Source: Montanilutibacter psychrotolerans
Lineage (GTDB): Bacteria; Pseudomonadota; Gammaproteobacteria; Xanthomonadales; Xanthomonadaceae
DNA: 64,000 nt
Reading direction: 5' to 3'
Assembly (NCBI RefSeq): GCF_003719825.1
Contig: NZ_RIBS01000001.1
Location: forward strand, 496,001 to 560,000
Part shown: positions 23,628-32,050 of the stretch, piece by piece
Layout: the number at the start of each line of letters is the position of its first letter
Position numbering within the stretch: position 1 is the first letter of the stretch
Notes under the pieces: model-generated
Told to the model about the DNA's origin: nothing
The model's input: the letters and a program-made list of their open reading frames with translations, nothing else
The model's database searches: none
Made by a program: the position numbers and the translations under genes

Positions 23628-25049
23628 TCAGGCTTGCGCGGCATCGTTGCCCGGCGCGTCGTGCAGCAGCTGCGCGAGCACCGCGGTGATGCGCAGTGCG
23701 GTGGGAATGTGGAGGAACTCGTTGGGTCCGTGCGCGTTCGACTGCGGTCCCAGCACGCCGGTCACCACGAAGCCGGTGGTGGGAAAACGGCCGCCAAGCA
23801 TCGCCAGGAACGGAATGCCACCGCCACCACCCATCGATGCCGACGGCGCACCGAAGGCGTTCTGCGAAGACGCTTCGAGAGAATTCTGCAGCCATGGCGC
23901 CATGGGCGCGGCGTGCCAGCCCGGCGACACCATGTCGACAGTGAAGTTGATCTGCGCGCCGTAGGGCGGATCACGTTCGAGCAGGGTCTTCAGTTGGCGT
24001 GCCGCCTCGGCCGGGTCGAGGGTCGGCGGCAGGCGCAGGCTCACCTTCATGGTCGTGGCCGGTTGCATGACCGCGGCGGCGTGGGCAACGCCGGGCAAGC
24101 CGTCCAACCCGGTGATGGCCAGCTGCGGGCGCCAGGCGCGGTTGAGAATGAGTTCGGCCGGCGCCGCGTCGATCGGCTGCAGGCCTGGAACGCGCGGCAG
24201 GCTCTCGTGCAATCCGGCCCCCAGAGCGACGGCGGCATCGACCGCCTGCGTGCGACGCAGTGGCGGAATGTCTGCGTGGAATTCCGAGGCGATCGTGCCG
24301 TCGTCCTCGCACTCGATGCGCGAGAGCAGTCGCCGCGCGATGCGGAAGCTCGACGGCACCACACCGGACGCATCGCCCGAATGCACGGCTTCGTCGAGGA
24401 CCTGCACGCTGAGTCGCCCGGCCACCTGGCCACGCACCGACGTCGTGAGCCACAGCTGCGAGTAGTTGCCGCAACCGGCATCCAGTGCCACGACCACGGA
24501 CGGCGTGCCCAGTCGCGGTATGAGTTCCTCGATGTAGGCCGGCAGGTCCGGACTACCGGACTCTTCGCTGGCCTCGATCAGCACCAGCAGGCGAGGGTGG
24601 CGCGCCTTCTGCTCTCGCACGGCGCGCAGCGCCACCAGCGCGCTGAACAAGGCGTAGCCATCATCCGCGCCGCCACGTCCGTACAGGCGGTCTTCCTCCA
24701 GTACTGGCGACCACGCACTGCGGCCGTGCGTCCAGCCCTCCATCGACGGCTGCTTGTCCAGGTGGCCGTAGACCAGCACCGGCTCTCCGTCGCCAGGCAC
24801 GTCGATCAGAAGCAGCGGCGTGCGCTCCGGTGCTCGCAACACGTTGATACGCACGCCGGGAACATCCTCGAGGTAGGAGCGTGCCCAATCGACCATCAAC
24901 GTGACCGCGCGTTCCATATGACCGGTGGCGGACCAGGTCGGCTCGAACGCCGGCGATTGGCACGGAATGGCGATGTACTCGACCAGTGCGGGCATCACGT
25001 GCGCCTGCCAATCGCGTTCGATGAAGTGCTGCAACCGCGGGAAGTCCAT
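23628..25049 (-). CDS. M20-family metallopeptidase (dipeptidase/carboxypeptidase type)
   Basis: A 473-residue zinc peptidase without a signal peptide. Metal ligands are visible in order: VLVYGHLDKQPSMEG (His), YGRGGADDGYALFSALVALR (bridging Asp), IEASEESGSPDLPAYIEEL (catalytic and ligand Glu), VVALDAGCGNYSQL (Asp) and SNAHGPNEFLHI (final His). The dimerisation domain lies at ~205-370. Of CNDP/CPG2-like type, so it should hydrolyse dipeptides or N-acyl amino acids. It is divergent from an Lrp-family regulator and a diaminopropionate ammonia-lyase-like enzyme, suggesting joint use of an unusual amino-acid conjugate. Confidence 0.93.
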   Translation of the reverse strand: MDFPRLQHFIERDWQAHVMPALVEYIAIPCQSPAFEPTWSATGHMERAVTLMVDWARSYLEDVPGVRINVLRAPERTPLLLIDVPGDGEPVLVYGHLDKQPSMEGWTHGRSAWSPVLEEDRLYGRGGADDGYALFSALVALRAVREQKARHPRLLVLIEASEESGSPDLPAYIEELIPRLGTPSVVVALDAGCGNYSQLWLTTSVRGQVAGRLSVQVLDEAVHSGDASGVVPSSFRIARRLLSRIECEDDGTIASEFHADIPPLRRTQAVDAAVALGAGLHESLPRVPGLQPIDAAPAELILNRAWRPQLAITGLDGLPGVAHAAAVMQPATTMKVSLRLPPTLDPAEAARQLKTLLERDPPYGAQINFTVDMVSPGWHAAPMAPWLQNSLEASSQNAFGAPSASMGGGGGIPFLAMLGGRFPTTGFVVTGVLGPQSNAHGPNEFLHIPTALRITAVLAQLLHDAPGNDAAQA

Positions 25050-25164
25050 GGATAAGCCAGTGGGGAAGGGGCCTTCATGCTGCTGGCGTCAGACTGCGCA
25101 ATCCCGTCGATATCGGGCGCTTCCGTGCCAGAATTCGGCGCATTCGCTCCACTATCCTTGCTCC

Positions 25165-25641
25165 ATGGATCTCGACCGCTTCGATCGCCAACTGCTGAAT
25201 CTCGTACAGGAAGACGCCGGCCAGACCGCGGAGCGTCTGGCGGAGCAGGTGGCGTTGTCGCCATCGGCCATCCAGAGACGTCTGCGTCGCCTGCACGAGC
25301 AGGGCGTCATCGAACGTGAGGTGGCGGTCGTCGATCCCAAGGCGGTAGGACGTCCGACACTCTTCATCGTTGCTTTGCAGGTGGAACGCGAGCGTCCCGA
25401 CCTGATGTCGCAGCTGCGCCGCTGGCTGTCCGCGCAGGAGCACGTGCAGCAGGCTTTCTACGTCACCGGCGAAGCCGACTTCATCCTCGTGGTGACCGCG
25501 CCCGACGCGGAGAGCTATGACGCGCTCATGGGGCGATTGATGAGCGAGAACGCAAACGTCAAACGCTTCACCACCAACGTGGCGATGAGCGTGGTGAAAC
25601 GCGGGCTGAGCATTCCGATCACAATGGGTGACGGCGCCTGA
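25165..25641 (+). CDS. Lrp/AsnC-family transcriptional regulator
   Basis: A 158-residue regulator. The N-terminal helix-turn-helix reads DRFDRQLLNLVQEDAGQTAE, AEQVALSPSAIQRRLRRLHE. The C-terminal RAM/AsnC ligand domain contains QAFYVTGEADFILVVTAPDA. The ATG directly begins the conserved LDRFDRQLLN motif. It is divergent from the M20 peptidase across 115 bp, and is followed by the ammonia-lyase-like gene. It therefore probably senses an amino acid released by these enzymes. Confidence 0.93.
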   Translation: MDLDRFDRQLLNLVQEDAGQTAERLAEQVALSPSAIQRRLRRLHEQGVIEREVAVVDPKAVGRPTLFIVALQVERERPDLMSQLRRWLSAQEHVQQAFYVTGEADFILVVTAPDAESYDALMGRLMSENANVKRFTTNVAMSVVKRGLSIPITMGDGA

Positions 25642-25743
25642 GACGCGCGTCGGAGACAACTGCGGCGCAAATGTGCCGTTTGGCCGCGTGTCGGATTCCC
25701 TTGTTGCCGAAGTTCCCCGCAGGCAGTGCGCCACAGTGTGGGC

Positions 25744-26859
25744 ATGAACCCGAACCCTTCCGATATCGCGGCCGAGTACGCCGCCCTGTTTCCCGATCAC
25801 GGCCCCAGCCCGCTGCTGGAACTGCCCGCGCTGGCCCAGCACTGCGGTGTCGCGCGGGTCTTCATCAAGGACGAAGGTGCCCGCCCTTACGGCAACTTCA
25901 AGATTCTCGGCGGCATGCTGGCGGGGCTTCGCCTGCTTGCACGGCGCGGCGGCGTCGATTCGATTCAGGCGTTGCTGACGCGCACGACACCCGTCTCGTT
26001 GCCCACGTTGCTTTGCGCCAGCGATGGCAACCACGGGCTGGCAGTGGCGCTGGCCGCGCAGCGTGCCGGCACCACGGCGCGGATCTTCCTGCCGAACGCG
26101 GTCAGTGCCCAGCGCGCCGAGCGAATTCGCGCCTGTGGCGCGGACATCGTGTGGATAGACGGCACGTACGACGACGCCGTGAATGCCGCCGGTGAAGCCG
26201 CGCGAGAAAGCGGCAGCCTGCTGGTTGCCGACACCGGCGCGCGCATCGACGATCCAGTGGTCCAGCAGGTGATGGCCGGCTATGGGCTGGTCCTGCACGA
26301 GTTGCGTCGGCAGTTCCACGACGCGGATGCGCGAGCGACGCACGCGTTCGTCCAGGCCGGTGTCGGCGGGTTGGCGGCGGCGGTTGCCGATGGCATGCGC
26401 GACATCTCGTCGCCGCCGGGCCGCCTGCTGGTGGTCGAGCCCGAGGCCGCGGCGTGCGTCGCGCAAGCCCTGGTGCACGGCCAGGCCGTACAGGTCCCGG
26501 GCGATCTGCACACGGTGGCGGACATGCTGTCGTGCGGTGTGGCCTCCGCGCCCGCCATTCCTGTGCTGCGCCAGTACGGCGCGAAGGCGGTGGCCGTGGA
26601 CGAGGCGCTGCTGCGCCATGCCGTCGAAGTGCTGTACGCGGCGCACGGCCCGCGCGCCACACCGTCGGGCGCCGCCGGACTTGCCGGCCTTCTGCACGTG
26701 GCCGGGCAACCGGATCTGCGGGACGAACACGCGCTGCAGCACGACAGCCACGTGCTGTTGATCGTGACCGAACGTCCCATCTCGGGCCTTGATGGTCACC
26801 GGCCACTCCCGCGACGGCGCAACCGCAACGCCATTCGCGCATCGGCACGGAAGGTTTGA
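25744..26859 (+). CDS. diaminopropionate ammonia-lyase-like PLP enzyme
   Basis: A 371-residue fold-type II PLP enzyme. The Schiff-base lysine is Lys53 in IKDEGARPYGNFKILGG. The phosphate/substrate region LLCASDGNHGLAVALAAQRA matches the DGNHG motif of E. coli YgeX (DpaL) rather than the SSGNH form of threonine dehydratases. Other pieces: AFVQAGVGGLAAAVADGMRD (glycine loop) and ADMLSCGVASAPAIPVLRQY. The family eliminates ammonia from 2,3-diaminopropionate or related amino acids, giving pyruvate. It lies 100 bp downstream of the Lrp regulator on the same strand. The precise substrate is unproven. Confidence 0.87.
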   Translation: MNPNPSDIAAEYAALFPDHGPSPLLELPALAQHCGVARVFIKDEGARPYGNFKILGGMLAGLRLLARRGGVDSIQALLTRTTPVSLPTLLCASDGNHGLAVALAAQRAGTTARIFLPNAVSAQRAERIRACGADIVWIDGTYDDAVNAAGEAARESGSLLVADTGARIDDPVVQQVMAGYGLVLHELRRQFHDADARATHAFVQAGVGGLAAAVADGMRDISSPPGRLLVVEPEAAACVAQALVHGQAVQVPGDLHTVADMLSCGVASAPAIPVLRQYGAKAVAVDEALLRHAVEVLYAAHGPRATPSGAAGLAGLLHVAGQPDLRDEHALQHDSHVLLIVTERPISGLDGHRPLPRRRNRNAIRASARKV

Positions 26860-27016
26860 TGCAGTGCGGCGCCGGGTAGGCCGGCGGCCCGCTCGGTAGA
26901 GGCCGGTGCGCTCGTGGCCTGAGAAGCGCACGCGCAGGGCCGCGCCCCCTGGTGCAGGACCTCCGTACACGGCCAATCCCCTAAGATCGGGGCGACAGCT
27001 CGGGGGAGGTGACGCC

Positions 27017-27973
27017 ATGTGCTACTCGGCCCAGGTCACGCAGAACTACCGCGAGTACGTGCGGCTGTTCGGTGCCGACATCGATCTGAAAGAGTTCGTG
27101 CGGCTCTACTGGGAGCGCCCCAAGAGCAAGGCGCGCATCGCCAAGGGGCTCGACGCCGCATTCGCCGATGCCGATGGCGACGACGCCAGGACCATCAAGT
27201 CGCTCATCGACACCTACAACGATGACCAGATCGCCCTGATCGAGGCAGACCTGGTCAAGCAACGCGATCGCCTCGCCGCGGCAAGACTGACGTTGCAGAA
27301 GCAGGTCACAAAGAAGGCGAGCGAGGACCTGCGCATCGCGACCGACAAGATCGCCAAGGGACTGGCGAAGCTCGAGGACATCCTGCGACCGGAACTGCAG
27401 CCGCGCGACTCGCGCATCTTCCCCGGCTGGTACGCGCCGGTGATGATCTCCGAGCAGGGCAGGCACGTCGTGAAGCCGATGCGGTACCAGTGTCGGCCGG
27501 CGGGCAAGCCCGAGTTCTACGACACGAAATTCCCGGGCACCTACAACGCGCGGCGCGACAGCCTGGAAGGCTTCTGGCAGCAGCAGTTCGGATACACGCA
27601 TGGGGTCGTCATGGCAACCGCCTTCTACGAGTACGTGAGGCGATACAGGCCCGAGACGCGCGCGCCAGGCGACAACGATGTGGACGAGAAGGTCGTGCTC
27701 GAGTTCAAGCCCAGCACCGGCGAGCCAATGCTGATCGCCTGCCTGTGGTCGCGCTGGGAGGGGCCGGGCGGGCAGGAACTGCTGTCGTTTGCAGCAATCA
27801 CCGACGACCCGCCGCCGGAAGTGCTGGCCGCCGGCCACGACCGCTGCGTCATCCCGATCAAGGCCAAGAACGTGGATGCCTGGCTCAACCCGGACCCGCA
27901 AAACCTGGCCGCGCTGTACGCCATTCTCGACGACCGCGAGCGACCCTACTACGACCACCGCCAGGTTCCCTGA
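27017..27973 (+). CDS. SRAP-domain protein (HMCES/YedK-like) with a helical insertion
   Basis: A 318-residue SOS-response-associated peptidase-family protein. Catalytic Cys2 is exposed after Met removal (MCYSAQ). The other conserved residues are Asn177 (FPGTYNARRDSLEG), Glu205 (ATAFYEYVRR) and His274 (AGHDRCVIPI). Classic members are ~220 residues; here a charged, coiled-coil-like segment at residues ~10-125 is inserted directly after the catalytic N-terminus. The family crosslinks to abasic sites in single-stranded DNA. A strong GGGAGGTGA precedes the ATG. No LexA box was recognised upstream. Confidence 0.9.
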   Translation: MCYSAQVTQNYREYVRLFGADIDLKEFVRLYWERPKSKARIAKGLDAAFADADGDDARTIKSLIDTYNDDQIALIEADLVKQRDRLAAARLTLQKQVTKKASEDLRIATDKIAKGLAKLEDILRPELQPRDSRIFPGWYAPVMISEQGRHVVKPMRYQCRPAGKPEFYDTKFPGTYNARRDSLEGFWQQQFGYTHGVVMATAFYEYVRRYRPETRAPGDNDVDEKVVLEFKPSTGEPMLIACLWSRWEGPGGQELLSFAAITDDPPPEVLAAGHDRCVIPIKAKNVDAWLNPDPQNLAALYAILDDRERPYYDHRQVP

Positions 27974-28126
27974 GGCCCTGCGCTGGCGGCTCGCGATGGC
28001 AGGTCGGGTGCCGGGTGCTGCCGGACGTTTGCACATGTGCACGAATCACCGTTCTGTCACGCCGGGACGCGATATTCCGCTGCCTCGGCTAGCATTGGCA
28101 CCATCCCCCACCTCGGAGCGCACCGG

Positions 28127-29176
28127 ATGCGTCGTGTCGTACCAGTCGCGTCGTTGGCCTTGCTGCTGACGTGCCTGCCCATTGCGGGCGGTGCTGCCAC
28201 GCCCTTGCAGGCGCCGCCGCAGGCCGTCGTCGAACCGCCCGTGGCTAGTGCGGACGAACCGGTCGCCGACCTCGGCCTGGTGGTGGTCAGCGGCGAATTG
28301 CCCGGCCCCGGGTTGTGGAAGATTTCGCGCGGCGAGCACGTGCTGTGGCTGCTCGGTGATCTGTCTCCGCTGCCGCGCGACATGCAGTGGCAATCGCGCG
28401 ATGTCGAGGCGGCGATCGTGCAGTCCCAGGAGATCATCCAACCGCCCACCGTCGGCCTCAGCGCCAACATCGGCTTCTTCCGTGGCCTCACGCTGCTGCC
28501 GTCCTTGCTGGGCGCGCGCAAGAACCCCGATGGCAAGACGCTCCAACAGGTGGTGCCGCCCGAGCTCTACGCGCGCTGGAGGCAGCTCAAGGCCCGCTAC
28601 ATCGGTCGCGACAACGATGTCGAGCAATGGCGCCCGGTGTTTGCTGCCCTGGAGCTGTACGAGGCGGCCATCGCCAAGGCCGGGCTGACACGCAAGGGTG
28701 TGGTCGGGCCGTTCGTCGATGATGCGGCCAAGCGTCACGAGATCCGGGTGACCGCGCCGCGCGTGACGGTGGTGATCGACGACCCGAAGCAGGCGTTGAA
28801 GGAGTTCCGCGACGAAACGTTTGGCGACCTCGATTGCTTCCGCAAGACCCTCGACCACCTCGAAAGCGATCTGGGCACGATGACCGCGCGCGCCAACGCC
28901 TGGGCCACCGCTGACCTGGAAGCCATGCGGGCACTGCCGTACACCGATCAGGCCGCGGCTTGTCGTGAAGCGCTCAACGATATCGGCGTCGCGCGCAAGC
29001 GCGGCATGGCCGATTCCGAGGCACGCGCGTCGCGTGCCTGGATGGACGCGGCCGACGCGGCGTTGGCCCGCAACGCCAGTACGTTTGCGCTGCTGCCGAT
29101 CGCCGAGCTGATCAAACCCAACGGCTACCTGGATCGGCTGCGCGCGCGCGGCTACACGGTCGAAGCGCCGTTGTAG
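28127..29176 (+). CDS. exported TraB/GumN-family protein lacking the GxxH histidine
   Basis: A 349-residue protein. The ATG is preceded by GGAGCG and opens a signal peptide (VVPVASLALLLTCLPIAGGA). The TraB/GumN (Tiki-like) domain spans ~60-345: HVLWLLGDLSPLPRDMQWQS, ALELYEAAIAKAGLTRKGVV, FALLPIAELIKPNGYLDRLR. In canonical members the first motif is GTxH; here the His position is Ser80, so the presumed metalloprotease centre is incomplete. Paralogues of this form seem common in xanthomonads (from memory). Periplasmic; function unknown. Confidence 0.85.
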   Translation: MRRVVPVASLALLLTCLPIAGGAATPLQAPPQAVVEPPVASADEPVADLGLVVVSGELPGPGLWKISRGEHVLWLLGDLSPLPRDMQWQSRDVEAAIVQSQEIIQPPTVGLSANIGFFRGLTLLPSLLGARKNPDGKTLQQVVPPELYARWRQLKARYIGRDNDVEQWRPVFAALELYEAAIAKAGLTRKGVVGPFVDDAAKRHEIRVTAPRVTVVIDDPKQALKEFRDETFGDLDCFRKTLDHLESDLGTMTARANAWATADLEAMRALPYTDQAAACREALNDIGVARKRGMADSEARASRAWMDAADAALARNASTFALLPIAELIKPNGYLDRLRARGYTVEAPL

Positions 29177-29185
29177 TTCGTCGGT

Positions 29186-29227
29186 ACCGGCGACGCGCGA
29201 GCGGGTCCGCCCCGCGCGGTCGCCGGT
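29186..29227. terminator. bidirectional hairpin between convergent genes
   Basis: A 9-bp perfect outer stem (ACCGGCGAC / GTCGCCGGT) with a GC-rich interior sits exactly between the TraB/GumN gene and the operon end at 29236. Likely terminates both transcripts. Confidence 0.55.
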
Positions 29228-29235
29228 TTCCTCGC

Positions 29236-30138
29236 TCAGCCGCCTGCGGCAAACAGCGCCGCCTGCGCTGCCTCCTGGGCGGCGCGGCGATCGAACAGCA
29301 CCTTGTGCAGCATCTCCGTCGACAGCCCATGCAACGTCAGGCGGAAGCCAGCGCGCAGGGTCGACATCGGCACCAGCGGGTGGCGGTTGTTGAGCAGCAC
29401 CAGGTGCGAACGCGCATCCAGGATCGTCGCCGCATACAGGCCGATGGTTTCGTCCAGTTGCAAGGAGTTGGTGGCGCGCCAGAAGTCGTCGTCGGTCAGC
29501 AGCAACTGGTAGATCGGGGTGAACAGCTCGATCGAGCTTTGCAGGTCGAGGAAGTTGAATCGGCCGTCCGGCATGTCCTCCAAGCGCAGTCCGGGCTGGG
29601 CGATCATCGAGAAGTCCGGCTCGGCGACGTGTTCCAGCTCACGTCCGGCGGCGTGCAGCGCGCGGTTGAGGCGGATCACGAAGTTGTAGAGATTGAGGTC
29701 GTGCACCAGGAACAGGTCATCGCGCACGTCGCCGATCCGCTGCGGCGTCAGCGGGCTGGTTTCCACAGGTGCCGGAGAGTTGGCGCCGATGAAGGCAAGC
29801 ACCTGCGACCCGACGTGGAAGTGGCGCAGGATCAGCCAGTTGGCCTCCGGGCGGATGAAGTTCTGCATGCCCCAGGCGAGCAGGCGGTGCAGCGTGCGCG
29901 AGAACGCCAGCTTGCGTGGCGTGACGAACTTCAGGACCTGGAACAGCACGATCAAGGTGCGGGCGAACGGCCGCACGAACGGCAGGATCACCTGCCGCGA
30001 ACGCGAGCTGGAGTCGGCCAGCCAGGCACGCTTCACCTCGTCGTCGATCGGCGTGCTGCGGTCGAGATACATCGCCAGCCAAGGATTCGGATCGCGCGGA
30101 TCGTGTTCCTGGGAAAGAAAATCGGGAGCGTGCTTCAT
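29236..30138 (-). CDS. unknown protein, last gene of the lipid-type operon
   Basis: A 300-residue protein without signal peptide, with one or two hydrophobic patches (ILPFVRPFARTLIVLFQVLK; NWLILRHFHVGSQVLAFIGA). Histidines and acids are scattered (LFLVHDLNLYNFVIRLNRAL). It has no motif that I can assign with confidence. CCAGGAAA lies before the ATG, and it begins 16 bp after the stop of the ketoacyl-synthase fusion, so it is cotranscribed with it. Its conserved place at the end of this operon would suggest a role with the lipid product (acyl transfer, transport or tailoring), but this is inference. Confidence 0.8.
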   Translation of the reverse strand: MKHAPDFLSQEHDPRDPNPWLAMYLDRSTPIDDEVKRAWLADSSSRSRQVILPFVRPFARTLIVLFQVLKFVTPRKLAFSRTLHRLLAWGMQNFIRPEANWLILRHFHVGSQVLAFIGANSPAPVETSPLTPQRIGDVRDDLFLVHDLNLYNFVIRLNRALHAAGRELEHVAEPDFSMIAQPGLRLEDMPDGRFNFLDLQSSIELFTPIYQLLLTDDDFWRATNSLQLDETIGLYAATILDARSHLVLLNNRHPLVPMSTLRAGFRLTLHGLSTEMLHKVLFDRRAAQEAAQAALFAAGG

Positions 30139-30154
30139 GGCGTCGTTTCCTGGC

Positions 30155-32050
30155 TCAGGACAGCACGTGGTCGAACTGCATCAGGTACAGCTGCGCGGTG
30201 CGGCGTGCGGTGTCGATGATCGCGCGCGCGCCGTCGCCGTCGGCATCGTGTTCGAGAACGATCTCGACCGCGCGCAGCCAGCGCAGCAAGTGGTGCTCGT
30301 CGTTCGCACCATGGTATTCGAGGAAACGGAACGCATCGGCGGGTAGGTCGAGGCTGGCCTTCATCAGTGGCAGCAGCGCCGGAATGATGCGCTGACCCGT
30401 GCCTTCGATGATGTAGATCGCGCCCAGCAGGCCGAGCGGATTGGCGGTTGCCGCCAGCGCATGCAGGTAGGCATTGAGCGCCTCGCCGCCGGGATTGCGG
30501 CGCAGCGCGTCGAGTTCGGCGATGTCGCCGCCGGCACGCCGGTAGTCCTCGAACAGGATCAGGTAGTCGTCCTGCTCCTCGCCGGCGTGGGTGCCGATCA
30601 GCTCGGCCAGTGCCTGGTACGGTGGCTGCACGGACGCCGCGCCCTCGCGCATCCACAGGCTGCCCTCGCGCACCTGGGGAATCCAGTGCTGCATCCAGCG
30701 ACGGTAGTCGGCGGCTTCGAAGCGGCGGTCGCGCAGCTTGCGGATCAACGGCGTGCGCCAGGCGCGCGATCGGTAATCGTGCCAGAGGGTGGCCAGCTCA
30801 CCGAGTAGGTGGCGCAGTGCCTGGGGGGCGTCGGCGGGATCGTGGGGCGGGGCGATCAGATCGTCGTCGCCGGCCGTTGCCACGGGCGCCGAACGCAGGT
30901 CCGGTCGAACGTCAGGCATCGCCGCATCCGCGGCCTCCACCTCGATCAGCGCGAACGCCACGGTGAAGCGCCCGGATTCCGGGATGAAGCACAGGATCTT
31001 CTCGCCCGGACGCGGCGTGCGGGTGCGAAGGAACTCGTCGAGCATCACGAAGATCGAGGCCGAGCCCGTGTTGCCGCGCTGCACGAGATTGCTGAACCAG
31101 CGCTCGCGCGGAATCGCCAGGCCAGCCTTGACCATCAGTTCGTCCACCACGGGAGCGAAACGCTCGGACGAGTAGTGGCACAGGAAGTGGTCGATGGTGG
31201 TCGGATCGATCCAGCCTTCGTGGCACAGCTTGGCGTACTCGTGCACGCCCACGTCGAACAGGTGCGGCAGCAGGCGGATGTCCTGGCGCAGGAACAGCGC
31301 GCCGGCGGCTTCCGCGTCGCGCCAGGAGTCGTAGTCGAGATGGGCGGTCGTGCGATCGGCGGTGAGCCCCATCTGCATGCAAACCGGGTAGTCACCCGAG
31401 AACGAGCGCTGATGCATGAATCGCAGGCGCAGGCGGATGCCACCATGGGCCTGCGGCGTATTGCCCAGCAGCAGGGCGCCGGCGCCGTCGGACAGCATCC
31501 AGCGCAGGAAGTGCGCATCGAAGTCGGCGTCGTAACCGTGCGCGGCGAAACGCGAGCGCTTGAACAGACGCGACGGGAACTCTGCCGCCGCCACCAGCGC
31601 CCGCGTGTGCGAGCCCAACTCGACCGCCGCCGCCGCCGCTTCCCAGGCGCCCACGCCGGACGCACAGATGCCGTGGCTGGAAAGGGTCTGCATCGGCGGC
31701 GCGGACAGCTCGCCCTGCACCATGCTGGCGAACCCCGGCATCAGTGCGTCACCACCGGACGTGCCGCACGCGAGCAGGCCCACTTCGTCCAGGCGCGTCC
31801 CGGCGCGCTGCAGGCACGACTGGATCGCTGCCGCGGCCATGCCGGCGCAGCTGTGCGTCGCGGCGCCGTTGGCATCGAGTGCGTAATGGCGCGACTGGAT
31901 GCCGTTCTCGGCGAGGATCCGTCGCTTGATCCGGTTCGACAGCTTGTTGAGCGGTGCGACGAAGCCATCCATGGCCGCGTTGTCGACCGGCTCGCCCGGC
32001 AGGTAGTGGCCCGTGGCATGGATCCACGTGCGGTCAAAGCGGGTTGGCAT
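30155..32050 (-). CDS. fusion of ketoacyl-ACP synthase III and heme-oxygenase-like diiron domain
   Basis: A 631-residue two-domain protein. Residues ~1-375 are a thiolase-fold KAS III with an intact triad: Cys129 (SSHGICASGVGAW), His292 (HFLCHYSSERF) and Asn327 (LVQRGNTGSASIFV). Residues ~405-631 form an all-helical domain of the iron-containing redox / heme-oxygenase-like oxidase type. Candidate ligands are Glu483, His488 and Glu491 (ALAELIGTHAGEE), Glu549 (IYIIEGTGQR) and the H-x3-D-x2-H signature His580, Asp584, His587 (EYHGANDEHH). The ATG at 32050 has GAGGA seven bases upstream and lies 17 bases inside the desaturase gene. The likely activity is condensation of an acyl chain, then oxidative processing; the product is unknown. 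Confidence 0.85.
   Translation of the reverse strand: MPTRFDRTWIHATGHYLPGEPVDNAAMDGFVAPLNKLSNRIKRRILAENGIQSRHYALDANGAATHSCAGMAAAAIQSCLQRAGTRLDEVGLLACGTSGGDALMPGFASMVQGELSAPPMQTLSSHGICASGVGAWEAAAAAVELGSHTRALVAAAEFPSRLFKRSRFAAHGYDADFDAHFLRWMLSDGAGALLLGNTPQAHGGIRLRLRFMHQRSFSGDYPVCMQMGLTADRTTAHLDYDSWRDAEAAGALFLRQDIRLLPHLFDVGVHEYAKLCHEGWIDPTTIDHFLCHYSSERFAPVVDELMVKAGLAIPRERWFSNLVQRGNTGSASIFVMLDEFLRTRTPRPGEKILCFIPESGRFTVAFALIEVEAADAAMPDVRPDLRSAPVATAGDDDLIAPPHDPADAPQALRHLLGELATLWHDYRSRAWRTPLIRKLRDRRFEAADYRRWMQHWIPQVREGSLWMREGAASVQPPYQALAELIGTHAGEEQDDYLILFEDYRRAGGDIAELDALRRNPGGEALNAYLHALAATANPLGLLGAIYIIEGTGQRIIPALLPLMKASLDLPADAFRFLEYHGANDEHHLLRWLRAVEIVLEHDADGDGARAIIDTARRTAQLYLMQFDHVLS

Noticed and set aside
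26860..27016. LexA box before the SRAP gene
   Set aside because: No CTG-N10-CAG or known xanthomonad-type LexA site was seen, so SOS control is not claimed.
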